DNA of 64,000 nt. It comes from Burkholderia sp. 4M9327F10. GTDB taxonomy: Bacteria; Pseudomonadota; Gammaproteobacteria; Burkholderiales; Burkholderiaceae. Within the stretch, counting starts at the first letter, position 1. The number at the start of each line of letters is the position of its first letter. The position numbers and the translations under genes were made by a program. The notes below the pieces were generated by a model. That model made no database searches, was not told the origin of the DNA, and worked only from the letters and a program-made list of their open reading frames with translations. This document shows positions 31,213 to 39,848 of the stretch, piece by piece. The DNA lies in NCBI RefSeq assembly GCF_005503145.1, contig NZ_SCNV01000037.1, forward strand, positions 1 to 64,000, in the 5' to 3' direction.

Positions 31213-32118
31213 ATGACTGATTCTGCTGATATCCGTTTCCTCCTGACGATCCAGCAAAGCGGCAGCCTGATTGCTGCCGCACGCAAGCTCGGCCTCACGC
31301 CCTCTGCGGTATCTCAACGGCTGCTGCAACTCGAAAAGAAACTCGGCACCAGGCTGGCCGACAGAACCGCACGCAAGCTGATCTTCACAGACGAGGGCAT
31401 GTTGCTGTGCCTGCGTGGATCGGAACTGATCCAGCAATTCGACACACTGCTGGAAGAGCTACGAATTCACCATGGAGGATTGGTCGGCACATTGAAGGTC
31501 AACGCGCCGCTCGGTTTCGGCCGTCGGTATATCGCCCCAGTCATCGCAGATTTTCAGCGAGAGAATCCGGACGTCGATGTGGCGTTGACGCTTTCCGACC
31601 AGCCCTTGACCGAGGCGGCCGACCGTTTCGATGTCGTGGTGCATATCGGTGAATTGCGGGCATCGAATCTCGTCGGCCATGCCATTGCACCCAACGCGAG
31701 ATTTGTCTGCGCCTCCCCTGCCTTCGTCAAACGTTTTGGTAATCCGAAGACACCCGACGATCTCGCGCGATTGCCGTGCATCGTCCTTCGTGAAAACAAT
31801 GAAGACGTATCGTTGTGGCATTTTCGCAAGGGAAAAATCAGTCGCAGCATCAGGGTGGCGTCGAAACTCAGTTGTAACGACGGTGATGTGATTCGCCACT
31901 GGGCTTGCGAGGGACGGGGCATCATCCTGCGTTCGGAATGGGACGTCGCGGACGACATCCGGCGCGGAACGCTGGTGAGTCTGCTACCCGCATGGAAGGC
32001 GCCGGACGCCAACGTCATTGCGCTGACCCACAACCGATCGGGCTTGCCCAGAAGAACCCGGGATTTCATGCAGTACCTGCAAGCGCGCTTCAGGCCGCTC
32101 CCGCCGTGGCGGGTTTAG
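31213..32118 (+). CDS. LysR family transcriptional regulator
   Basis: A 301-residue LysR regulator. The HTH carries SGSLIAAARKLGLTPSAVSQ and the linker LEKKLGTRLADR. The effector domain contains GTLKVNAPLGFGRRYIAPVI and ACEGRGIILRSEWDV, typical of the DsdC/CrgA-like group. ATG 31213 is preferred over an in-frame TTG at 31177. It lies just upstream of, and co-directional with, the HAD and D-threonine-aldolase-type genes, its probable targets. Confidence 0.92.
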   Translation: MTDSADIRFLLTIQQSGSLIAAARKLGLTPSAVSQRLLQLEKKLGTRLADRTARKLIFTDEGMLLCLRGSELIQQFDTLLEELRIHHGGLVGTLKVNAPLGFGRRYIAPVIADFQRENPDVDVALTLSDQPLTEAADRFDVVVHIGELRASNLVGHAIAPNARFVCASPAFVKRFGNPKTPDDLARLPCIVLRENNEDVSLWHFRKGKISRSIRVASKLSCNDGDVIRHWACEGRGIILRSEWDVADDIRRGTLVSLLPAWKAPDANVIALTHNRSGLPRRTRDFMQYLQARFRPLPPWRV

Positions 32119-32159
32119 CCGCTCCCACCACGCAACACTCGTGTCTGCACGAGACCCCG

Positions 32160-32266
32160 ACGTTTAATTTTTCTAAATTATTGAGTTAATTCCTCTTAAT
32201 TCGCAAAGGGACCTCGGAGCCTATACTCGAATCCAACTCAGGAATACGACTACCGAGGCAGATGAC
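32160..32266 (+). promoter_or_regulatory. AT-rich promoter region of the HAD/D-threonine aldolase operon
   Basis: The stretch 32163-32200 is strikingly AT-rich, with TTAATT three times, in an otherwise GC-rich setting. It likely holds the promoter and LysR site. No unambiguous -35/-10 pair is chosen. Confidence 0.35.
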
Positions 32267-32932
32267 ATGGAAGACTCCTCGCTCCATCCCCGCTATCCGA
32301 AGGCCGTTCTGTTTGACCTGCTGACCGCATTGCTGGATTCCTGGTCACTCTGGAATCGTTCGGCTGGAACCGAAGAGGCCGGCAAAGCCTGGCGTGCCGA
32401 GTATTTGTGCCTGACGTATGGTTGCGGTCAATACGTCGAATACGAAACGCTGGTGAGACAGGCCGCACAACATGTCGGTCTTCCTGAATCCGCGCCACAA
32501 GTACTTGAGGAACACTGGCTTGAGCTCACCCCATGGAGTGGGGCCGTGGCTGCGTTGCAGCAACTGCGGCCGTACTGCAAGCTTGCCGTCGTTACGAACT
32601 GCTCCAATCGACTCGGTCGACAAGCCGCATCGATTCTGCCCGTTCAATGGGATGTGGTGGTGACGGCAGAAGAAGCCGGGAGCTACAAACCCGATCCCCG
32701 TCCCTATCAGCTTGCGCTCGACAAACTCAACGTTGCGCCACACGAAGCGGCGTTCGTCGCCGGCTCCAGTTACGACATGTTCGGTACCGCCTGCGTCGGA
32801 TTGCGGACGTACTGGCACAACCGCATTGGTTTGCCGCTCGTCTCCGGCGCGCAGCGGCCAGAAATCGAATCCCCGAAACTGGATTCACTCATCGCGTGGG
32901 CAAGCCACTTTCAACCGGCCACTCAATCGTGA
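32267..32932 (+). CDS. HAD family hydrolase (haloacid dehalogenase-like)
   Basis: A 221-residue HAD-type hydrolase. Motif I is FDLLTALLDS with the nucleophile Asp. Motif II is VVTNCSNR, the lysine is in SYKPDPRPYQ, and motif IV is AGSSYDMFGT. The layout matches small phosphatase/dehalogenase HADs; the Asp normally two after the nucleophile is replaced by Leu, as in haloacid-dehalogenase-like members. It is 14 bases upstream of the D-threonine-aldolase-type gene, so they are co-transcribed. Substrate unknown. Confidence 0.88.
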   Translation: MEDSSLHPRYPKAVLFDLLTALLDSWSLWNRSAGTEEAGKAWRAEYLCLTYGCGQYVEYETLVRQAAQHVGLPESAPQVLEEHWLELTPWSGAVAALQQLRPYCKLAVVTNCSNRLGRQAASILPVQWDVVVTAEEAGSYKPDPRPYQLALDKLNVAPHEAAFVAGSSYDMFGTACVGLRTYWHNRIGLPLVSGAQRPEIESPKLDSLIAWASHFQPATQS

Positions 32933-32946
32933 CACCCGAGAACACC

Positions 32947-34089
32947 ATGACGCTCGATTCATTGGATACACCTGCGGCCATCATCGACGTTCGCCGCATG
33001 GAAAGGAACATCGCATTGATGCAGCAACGCATGAACGCCCTGGGCGTGAAATTCCGGCCGCATGTGAAGACAACGAAATGCCTCAATGTCGTAGAGGCAC
33101 AGCTATCGGCCGGAGCACAAGGCATTACCGTTTCTACCCTGAGAGAAGCGGAAACTTTTTTCGCGGCGGGCATCAGGGACATTCTCTACGCGGTCGGCAT
33201 GATTCCCTCGAAACTCCCCCGGGCTATGGCGCTCAGGAAACAGGGATGCGATCTGAAGATCATCGTCGACAACGCCGGCGCCGCCGAGTCTATCGTCGAG
33301 TTCTGCCAAACGGCGGATGAATCGCTCGAGGTGTGGATCGAAGTCGATATCGACGGACATCGCTCGGGCGTCACGCCCGAAGACGATGCGCTGCTGGAAA
33401 TCGGCCGCATTCTGCAGGCGGGCGGCGTCAAGGTGGGCGGGGTCCTCGCGCATGCCGGCTCGAGCTACGAACTGCATACGCAGGAAGCCTTAGCGGCGCT
33501 CGCCGAGCAGGAACGTGCCGGCTGCGTGCGCGCTGCGCAACGGCTGCGCGCCGCCGGCATTTCGTGCGAGAACGTCAGTGTCGGCTCGACGCCGACTGCG
33601 CTGGCCGCAAAACGTCTCGATGGCGTCACCGAAGTCCGCGCGGGTGTCTACGCGTTATTCGATCTCGTGATGCACAACGTTGGCGTGTGCCGGATCGACG
33701 ACATCGCGCTCAGCGTGCTCACCACCGTTATCGGCCATCAGCAGGACAAGGGCTGGGTCATCGTGGACGCGGGCTGGATGGCCATGAGTCGCGATCGCGG
33801 CACGTCGAAACAAGCGCGCGACTACGGCTACGGACTGCCCTGCACACTGGACGGCACCCCGCTCGACGGCTACGTGCTGGTTGGCGCCAATCAGGAACAT
33901 GGCATTCTGGCCCGGACCGATGCCGGCCATACGCCCGACGATGGTGACCTGAAAGCTCGCTTTCCGGTTGGCACGCGACTGCGCATTCTGCCGAATCACG
34001 CTTGCGCGACAGGCACGCAGTTCCCCGAATATCACGCGCTGGAGCCGAGCGGCGAACTTTGCGTATGGAGCCGCTTTCATGGCTGGTGA
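32947..34089 (+). CDS. D-threonine aldolase / D-serine dehydratase-type PLP enzyme
   Basis: A 380-residue fold-type III (alanine-racemase-like) PLP enzyme with C-terminal metal site. The cofactor lysine is Lys41 in RPHVKTTK. The pyridoxal-binding barrel includes VWIEVDIDGHRSGV and VSVGSTPTA. The C-terminal domain has the metal-binding HAC in NHACATGTQF. This architecture is shared by D-threonine aldolase, D-threo-3-hydroxyaspartate dehydratase and DSD1 D-serine dehydratase, so the exact reaction is open. It follows the HAD gene and a LysR gene. Confidence 0.9.
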   Translation: MTLDSLDTPAAIIDVRRMERNIALMQQRMNALGVKFRPHVKTTKCLNVVEAQLSAGAQGITVSTLREAETFFAAGIRDILYAVGMIPSKLPRAMALRKQGCDLKIIVDNAGAAESIVEFCQTADESLEVWIEVDIDGHRSGVTPEDDALLEIGRILQAGGVKVGGVLAHAGSSYELHTQEALAALAEQERAGCVRAAQRLRAAGISCENVSVGSTPTALAAKRLDGVTEVRAGVYALFDLVMHNVGVCRIDDIALSVLTTVIGHQQDKGWVIVDAGWMAMSRDRGTSKQARDYGYGLPCTLDGTPLDGYVLVGANQEHGILARTDAGHTPDDGDLKARFPVGTRLRILPNHACATGTQFPEYHALEPSGELCVWSRFHGW

Positions 34090-34158
34090 AAATATTATGC
34101 GGTGAATCATCAGTTACGGCGTGTGCTCAAGGAGTGGTCCGGCGATCGAGGCGCACAC

Positions 34159-35127
34159 TCATTGCATTCCCGCAACCGCGTCCGCATGATACGACGAACG
34201 CACGAGCGGCCCCGCCACCACTTCTCTGAACCCCATCTTCAGGCCTTCATCGCGCAGCATGTCGAAAGTCCCGGGCGGCACGTATCGCCGCACTGGCATG
34301 TGATACCGCGACGGCGCGAGATACTGCCCGATCGTCAACACGTCGACCTCGTGTGCGCGCACATCCCGCATCGTCGCGAGCAGTTCCTCGTCGGTTTCGC
34401 CGAGGCCGACCATCAGCCCGGACTTCGTCAGCGCCGCCGCGTTCTGCCGCTTCGCGCGCGCAAGCAACTCGAGCGAACCGCCATAGTCCGCACCGGCCCG
34501 CGCCGCCCGATACAGCGACGGCACCGTCTCGATGTTGTGATTGAACACGTCGGGCCATGCAACGGACAACGTCTCGAGCGCCCGGTCGATTCGTCCGCGG
34601 AAATCCGGTGTCAGCACTTCGACGCGAATGCCCGGCACGCGCTCGCGCACGAGCGCAATACAGCGTGCGAAATGCGCGGCGCCGCCGTCACGCAGATCGT
34701 CGCGGTCAACCGACGTGATGACGACGTATCGCAACCCAAGCGCCGCGACGGCGTCGGCAAGCCGCGCCGGCTCCCCGTCGTCGAGCGCATCGGGCCGTCC
34801 GTGTGCGACATCGCAGAACGCGCAGCGCCGCGTGCAGATCCCTCCCATGATCATGAACGTTGCGCTGCGCCGCGCGAAACACTCGCCGATGTTCGGACAC
34901 ATCGCCTCCTCGCATACCGAATGCAGTTTGTGCTCGCGCAGAATCGCCGCCATGCCCGCAACGGTCTCGCTCATCATCGGCGGCGCATGCAGCCAGGGTG
35001 GCTTGGGCAACCCATTCGAGCCATCCGCCGGCACGATCTTCACGGGAATGCGGGCAAGCTTGTCGCGGTTGCGCTTGCCGTGCTGGCCAAGCGCCGTGAC
35101 GCTGCTGGCATGAAGGGCGTCGTCCAT
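34159..35127 (-). CDS. lipA: Lipoyl synthase, acetoin-operon copy
   Basis: A radical-SAM enzyme of 322 residues that inserts two sulfurs into octanoyl groups to make lipoate. The auxiliary cluster ligands are Cys72, Cys77 and Cys83 (CEEAMCPNIGEC); the SAM cluster ligands are Cys98, Cys102 and Cys105 (CTRRCAFC). The C-terminal RSSYHA carries the conserved serine. It starts two bases after acoC, as the last gene of the operon. A housekeeping lipA must exist elsewhere; this copy probably serves lipoylation of AcoC. Confidence 0.93.
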   Translation of the reverse strand: MDDALHASSVTALGQHGKRNRDKLARIPVKIVPADGSNGLPKPPWLHAPPMMSETVAGMAAILREHKLHSVCEEAMCPNIGECFARRSATFMIMGGICTRRCAFCDVAHGRPDALDDGEPARLADAVAALGLRYVVITSVDRDDLRDGGAAHFARCIALVRERVPGIRVEVLTPDFRGRIDRALETLSVAWPDVFNHNIETVPSLYRAARAGADYGGSLELLARAKRQNAAALTKSGLMVGLGETDEELLATMRDVRAHEVDVLTIGQYLAPSRYHMPVRRYVPPGTFDMLRDEGLKMGFREVVAGPLVRSSYHADAVAGMQ

Positions 35128-35129
35128 CG

Positions 35130-36242
35130 CTATTGGCCGAAGAACTCGTTCAGGAGGCGATTCACTTCCGATGCGGCCTCCATCTGCACCATATGCCCCT
35201 TGCCATCAATCACATGCACGCGCACGTCGCCCGGCAGCCCCAGCGCCTGCGTGGCGGGAATGATCTGGTCCTGTGCCCCCCAGATCACCAGGGTGCGCGG
35301 CGCGAGCGTGCCAAGCCGGTCCCGATAGACGCGCCGCTGCACCCCGCCTTCGAACGCGGACGCGGCGATCTTCCGCAACGCCTCGTGCACGCCTTCGAGC
35401 CGCTTGTACTTGACGATATCTTCGATCAATTGCCGTGTGACGAGCGACCCGTCGGCGAACAGCTTCAGCAAATGCGGCTTCAGCGAGTTACGGGTGCTGC
35501 CCGCAACGAAGCCATCGATGTACTCGAGATTGATCTCTTCTCCAAGACCGGCGCCCGCGATCAACGCAAGCGATGCGACCCGCCCGGGCGCTTTCGCCGC
35601 GACCGTCATCGACACCGCGCTGCCCATCGAATGCCCGACGAGATGGGCACACTCGATGCCTCGGTCATCGAGAAACGCGATCACGTTGTCGGCCAGTTCG
35701 TCGAGGCTTCCCGTTTCGACCGCCTTGCCCGACTCGCCGTGCCCCGGCAGATCGAGCGCCCACACAGCGCGATGCGCGGCGAGATCCGCATGATTGAAGA
35801 GCCAGTTGTTCAGATCGCCGCCGAAGCCGTGGATTAGCACCGCCGGCGTGCCCCCGTCGCCGATCTTCAGATAACGCACGGTACGGCCGCCGATCCGCGC
35901 CTTTTCCGGCTGCGGCCCCGCATCCGCAGTGTCGGCCGTGACCGGCACGAAGTCGCGCTGGAACGCTTCAACCGCCGCGTCGATCTGAGCGTCGGAGTCG
36001 GCTTCGTCGGCCACCACGCCGAGCAGCGCGCCGATCGGCAACGTGTCGCCCTCCTGGGCGATCTGCCTGCGCAGCGTGCCGTCGAACGCGCACTCGACGC
36101 CCGACGAAATCTTGTCGGTCTCGACGTCGAGCACCTCGTCACCCTTCGCGACCTTCTCGCCTAGCGTCTTCAGCCAGCCGTTAACCTGCCCCTGCTCCAT
36201 CGACAGGCCCCACTTGGGCATTGTGATCATGTGAATCGACAT
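35130..36242 (-). CDS. acoC: Acetoin dehydrogenase E2, lipoyl domain plus alpha/beta hydrolase
   Basis: The E2 (dihydrolipoyl acetyltransferase) component of acetoin cleavage, 370 residues. Residues 1-80 are a lipoyl domain with modified Lys44 in ETDKISS. After an Ala/Asp-rich linker, residues about 120-370 form an alpha/beta-hydrolase-type domain with HGFGG (138-142), nucleophile Ser205 (GHSMGS) and a late GKGH. This hydrolase-type E2 replaces the usual CoA acyltransferase domain and is diagnostic of AcoC. It is spaced three bases from acoB and two from lipA. Confidence 0.93.
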   Translation of the reverse strand: MSIHMITMPKWGLSMEQGQVNGWLKTLGEKVAKGDEVLDVETDKISSGVECAFDGTLRRQIAQEGDTLPIGALLGVVADEADSDAQIDAAVEAFQRDFVPVTADTADAGPQPEKARIGGRTVRYLKIGDGGTPAVLIHGFGGDLNNWLFNHADLAAHRAVWALDLPGHGESGKAVETGSLDELADNVIAFLDDRGIECAHLVGHSMGSAVSMTVAAKAPGRVASLALIAGAGLGEEINLEYIDGFVAGSTRNSLKPHLLKLFADGSLVTRQLIEDIVKYKRLEGVHEALRKIAASAFEGGVQRRVYRDRLGTLAPRTLVIWGAQDQIIPATQALGLPGDVRVHVIDGKGHMVQMEAASEVNRLLNEFFGQ

Positions 36243-36245
36243 CGC

Positions 36246-37250
36246 TCAGCTCCTCACTTTCCGCACCGCCGCGGCGATATTGTCTGCCGACGGGATATAC
36301 AGGTCTTCAAGCACACCGGCAAAAGGTGCGGGGGTATGCGGCGCAGTCACGAGTTCGATGGGCGCCTTCAGCGAATGGAACGCACGCTGCGCGGCAAGCG
36401 CGGCGATGTCCGTCGCAATCGAGCAACGGGGATTCGCCTCGTCAACCACGACGAGGCGCCCGGTGCGTTCCACGCTTTCGAGTATCGTGTCCTCGTCGAG
36501 CGGCGAGGTCGTGCGCAAGTCGATCACTTCGGCCTGGATGCCTTCTTTTGCGAGTTTTTCTGCGGCTTCCGTGGCGTGGTGGACCATGCGGCCATAGGTC
36601 ACGATCGTGGCGTCGTCGCCGTCTCGAACCACGTTCGCTTCGCCGAATGGGATCGCATACGACTCTTCCGGCACGTCGCCTTCGCGGCCGTACAGCAGCT
36701 TGTGCTCGCAGAAGATGACCGGGTCGTCGTCGCGAATCGCCTGGATCAGCAGTCCCTTCGCGTCGTACGGTGTCGACGGGCACACCACTTTCAGGCCAGG
36801 TATGTGGGTGAAGAGCGAGGTCAGCATCTGCGAGTGCTGCGCGGCGGCCCGCAGGCCCGCACCCTGCATCGTGCGGATCACGACCGGCGTCACCGCCTTG
36901 CCTCCGAACATATAACGGAACTTGGCGGCCTGATTGAAGATCTGGTCGAAACATACACCCATGAAGTCGATGAACATCAATTCGGCAACCGGGCGCATCC
37001 CGCACGCGGCCGCACCAACCGCCGCACCGATGTAGCCGCCTTCGGACAGCGGCGTGTCGAGCACGCGCCCCGGGTACTTGTGAAAGAGCCCTTTCGTGAC
37101 GCCGAGCACACCGCCCCACGCATCCTGTTCACCGGGCGAGCCCGCGCCGCCCGCATTGTCCTCGCCCATTACGATGACGCTTTCGTCGCGCGCCATCTCC
37201 TGACTCAGCGCTTCATTGATCGCCTGAGAAAACGTAATCTTCCGTGCCAT
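36246..37250 (-). CDS. acoB: Acetoin dehydrogenase E1 beta subunit
   Basis: The beta subunit of the TPP-dependent E1, 334 residues. Transketolase-like pyrimidine domain features are GEDNAGGAGSPGEQDAWGG, DTPLSEGGYIGAAVGAA and FIDFMGVCFDQIFNQAAKF; the C-terminal transketolase domain ends with PAPFAGVLEDLYIP. Start 37250 has a CAGGAGAC ribosome site; an in-frame upstream start is less likely. It lies 34 bases after acoA. With AcoA it cleaves acetoin to acetaldehyde and an acetyl group passed to AcoC. Confidence 0.93.
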   Translation of the reverse strand: MARKITFSQAINEALSQEMARDESVIVMGEDNAGGAGSPGEQDAWGGVLGVTKGLFHKYPGRVLDTPLSEGGYIGAAVGAAACGMRPVAELMFIDFMGVCFDQIFNQAAKFRYMFGGKAVTPVVIRTMQGAGLRAAAQHSQMLTSLFTHIPGLKVVCPSTPYDAKGLLIQAIRDDDPVIFCEHKLLYGREGDVPEESYAIPFGEANVVRDGDDATIVTYGRMVHHATEAAEKLAKEGIQAEVIDLRTTSPLDEDTILESVERTGRLVVVDEANPRCSIATDIAALAAQRAFHSLKAPIELVTAPHTPAPFAGVLEDLYIPSADNIAAAVRKVRS

Positions 37251-37284
37251 GTCTGTCTCCTGAGATTGAAGGGTTCGGGATGTG

Positions 37285-38268
37285 TTACGGATACGACACG
37301 TAGACATCGGTCAGCAGATCGTCAGCCGTCGGTAACGGCGCGGCCTTCGCGTCCGTTACCGCATCGTCGATCAACTGCTTCACCTGGGCATCGATGCGGC
37401 GCAGCTCGTCGGACTTGAGCACTTCGGTGCGCACCACGCGCTCTTCGAAGCGCTTCAGGCAGTCCTTTTCATCGCGCAGCTTCTGTACTTCACCGGGTGC
37501 GCGATAAGTTTGCGCATCGCCTTCGAAGTGTCCGAAATAGCGGGAAAACTTCACTTCGACGAGCGTCGGGCCGCCGCCGTTGCGCGCCCGCTCGATCGCG
37601 GCGCCGAGCGCTTCGTGCACGGCGAAGAAATCGAAGCCATCGACGATCACACCCGGCATGCCGAAGCCGCTCGCGCGGTCGGCGATGTTGTCGGATGCGA
37701 CCGACCATGTCGACGACGTCGCCTCCGCATAGCCGTTGTTCTCCGCGACGAAGATCACCGGCAGGCGCCACACGGAAGCGAGATTCATCGATTCGAAGAT
37801 CACGCCCTGGTTCGACGCGCCGTCGCCGAAGAAGCACACGCCCACGCCGCCGGTCTTCCTGAGCTTTGCGGCGAGCGCCGCGCCGCACACGAGCGGACCG
37901 CCGGCGCCGACGATCCCGTTGGCGCCGAGCATCCCTTTCGACAGATCGGCGATATGCATCGATCCGCCCTTGCCGTGGCACACACCCGTCGTGCGGCCGT
38001 AGATCTCGGCCATCATTCCGTGCACGTCGACGCCTTTCGCGATGCAGTGGCCGTGACCGCGGTGTGTGGTCGCGACATAGTCCGCGTTGTTCAGGTGCAT
38101 CATCGTGCCGACCGCTGACGCTTCCTCGCCCGCATACAGGTGCACGAAACCCGGTATCTCTCCGGTCGCGAACTCGACATGCAGACGCTCCTCGAACTCG
38201 CGGATCGTGCGCATCATCCGATACGCCTCCAGCAGTTTTTCCTTGCTCAACTGAGTCGAAACAGACAT
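37285..38268 (-). CDS. acoA: Acetoin dehydrogenase E1 alpha subunit
   Basis: The alpha subunit of E1, 327 residues. The TPP-binding motif runs from GDGASNQG (148-155) to ENN (176-178). Other family marks are FVHLYAGEEASAVG, THRGHGHCIAKG and the CHGKGGSMHIAD loop. Ribosome site AGGAGAC precedes ATG 38268. It lies 90 bases after acoX and 34 before acoB in a leftward operon. Confidence 0.94.
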   Translation of the reverse strand: MSVSTQLSKEKLLEAYRMMRTIREFEERLHVEFATGEIPGFVHLYAGEEASAVGTMMHLNNADYVATTHRGHGHCIAKGVDVHGMMAEIYGRTTGVCHGKGGSMHIADLSKGMLGANGIVGAGGPLVCGAALAAKLRKTGGVGVCFFGDGASNQGVIFESMNLASVWRLPVIFVAENNGYAEATSSTWSVASDNIADRASGFGMPGVIVDGFDFFAVHEALGAAIERARNGGGPTLVEVKFSRYFGHFEGDAQTYRAPGEVQKLRDEKDCLKRFEERVVRTEVLKSDELRRIDAQVKQLIDDAVTDAKAAPLPTADDLLTDVYVSYP

Positions 38269-38358
38269 GGTTTGTCTCCTTGGAATGATCTCGATGGTGA
38301 CTGCGACTTCGCTACTTCATCCGGCGTTGATTCGAGCAATCGCTTCCTCCTGCGCGGA

Positions 38359-39414
38359 CTACCTACGATGCGCCGCCACTTCGCGCATCAACTGCCGCGA
38401 CGCCGAATAGCGCAGCGTGCGGCCGACATCCACGGTGAGCGGCCCTGCCCAGTCGAGGGCGATCTCGTAGCGGTCGTGGCGCTCCAGCTCGATTTCGCGC
38501 TCGCCGTCGAATGCGAGCGTCCCCTGGTCCGTATGCAGTGGCATCCAGCAGCCGGCTTCGAAACGCTCACAGGTGCGCATCGTGACCTGGTCGACGCGGC
38601 CCGGCGCAATCGGCGCGAAGATCGGCACGCCGGATTCGCCCGCGCGTGTGAACGTCATATGCAGCCCGTGCGGCGCGGTCCGCTCGACGGGCGCCCACGC
38701 GCCGCCGAGCGACGACAGGCCGATGCCGTCCGGCGCTGCAAACGTGAGAAAGAGCGCTTCGATATCCGCCGGCTCGGAGACGGCCCGGGCGCCGACGAAG
38801 CGCTGCCGGCTCACGCACACATCGACCAGTGCGATCTCTTCGCGCCCCTCGTGCGGGCCCGCGACGCAGCGGACCACGAGGCGTTTGTTGCGACTCAATG
38901 CGACATCGAGCGGCACGAGGCCGGATACGGCGAGCGCGCCCGCCAGGCCCGCCACCGTCGCTTCGCGCATATCCGGAAACGCGTTGTTGGTTCCTGTCGA
39001 GAGCGTCAATAGCGGCACGTCGCCGCAATGCGCGGCCACTGCGCGATGCGTGCCGTCGCCGCCCAGCACTGCGATCAGGTCGACGCCCATGAGAATCATC
39101 TGCGCGACACCCGCATGGGTGTCGGTCACGCTGTCCGTGACCGGCAGATCGAGGAACTCGACGTCGGGCCAACGCTGCGGCTCGGCCACTGCCGTATGCG
39201 TTTCCAGCGCGCGCAGCACCAATGCCGCCACACCTGTCCTGTCGCGCAACGTAAGCACACGACTGACGCCAAGAATGCCGAGGCCCGCGAGCAGGCGCAC
39301 GACCATGTTCGCTTTCTCGGCGGTCGGAAAGACCGAAGCGTGCGTGGTGAGGCGTCGAATGTCGCGGCCGGATGCGGGGTTCGCGATCACGCCGACGGTG
39401 ATGGGCGATGACAC
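38359..39414 (-). CDS. acoX: AcoX family protein (NAD kinase-like), acetoin operon
   Basis: A 351-residue member of the ATP-NAD kinase/AcoX family. It shows GVIANPASGRDIRRL at the start and AVLGGDGTHRAVAAHCGDVPLLTLSTGTNNAFP, which includes the kinase-family GGDG. AcoX is a frequent first gene of aco operons, with no firmly defined function. GTG 39414 follows GAGGAGAC. The gene is directly downstream of the sigma-54 promoter. Confidence 0.88.
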   Translation of the reverse strand: MSSPITVGVIANPASGRDIRRLTTHASVFPTAEKANMVVRLLAGLGILGVSRVLTLRDRTGVAALVLRALETHTAVAEPQRWPDVEFLDLPVTDSVTDTHAGVAQMILMGVDLIAVLGGDGTHRAVAAHCGDVPLLTLSTGTNNAFPDMREATVAGLAGALAVSGLVPLDVALSRNKRLVVRCVAGPHEGREEIALVDVCVSRQRFVGARAVSEPADIEALFLTFAAPDGIGLSSLGGAWAPVERTAPHGLHMTFTRAGESGVPIFAPIAPGRVDQVTMRTCERFEAGCWMPLHTDQGTLAFDGEREIELERHDRYEIALDWAGPLTVDVGRTLRYSASRQLMREVAAHRR

Positions 39415-39494
39415 AGGCCTGTCTCCTCTTCGCGGGCAGCGATGCCGCGGATTTGTCGTGATGAAGCGCTGTTGCGCTCGATTGCGAGTGCTAC

Positions 39495-39510
39495 TGCAAA
39501 TGACATGCCA
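39495..39510 (-). promoter_or_regulatory. Sigma-54 promoter of the aco operon
   Basis: Read leftward, TGGCATGTCATTTGCA has GG and GC at the -24 and -12 positions, matching consensus TGGCAC-N5-TTGCA at all but one base. It lies 81 bases upstream of acoX and faces the operon, consistent with an AcoR-driven RpoN promoter. Confidence 0.8.
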
Positions 39511-39712
39511 AAAGACTTCCGCGTGGGGCACATGCGCCGAAGGCAGCCTATCCAAAGGGCTTTGCGCGTGTGAGCGGCGCTCGCGGCGGCTGCCATCCGA
39601 GGCGCGGCTCGAGGTTCAACGCGTCTCACGGGCGCGTCCTTCGATGCGGTTCAAGGCGGCAGTCGCACAGCGGCGAGCCCTCCGCGCCCCGGCACACAAG
39701 CGTTTGCGCGAT

Positions 39713-39751
39713 GAGACCATCGTCTCGCCAATCGGTGAGACGTTCGTCTCA
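39713..39751. promoter_or_regulatory. Upstream activator sites for AcoR
   Basis: TGAGACGTTCGTCTCA (39736-39751) is a perfect palindrome. A second, GAGACCATCGTCTC (39713-39726), shares both GAGAC/GTCTC arms. Both lie 200-250 bases upstream of the sigma-54 promoter and about 100-135 upstream of acoR, an arrangement normal for enhancer-binding proteins. Confidence 0.7.
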
Positions 39752-39848
39752 CGCTTCACGCGTGCTGCATTGCAATGTGATCACCCACGGCGGATGTGCT
39801 ACAAGACAGGAACCCTCCCTGCTCGGTGTCGCTCGTCCGGAGTCGGCC

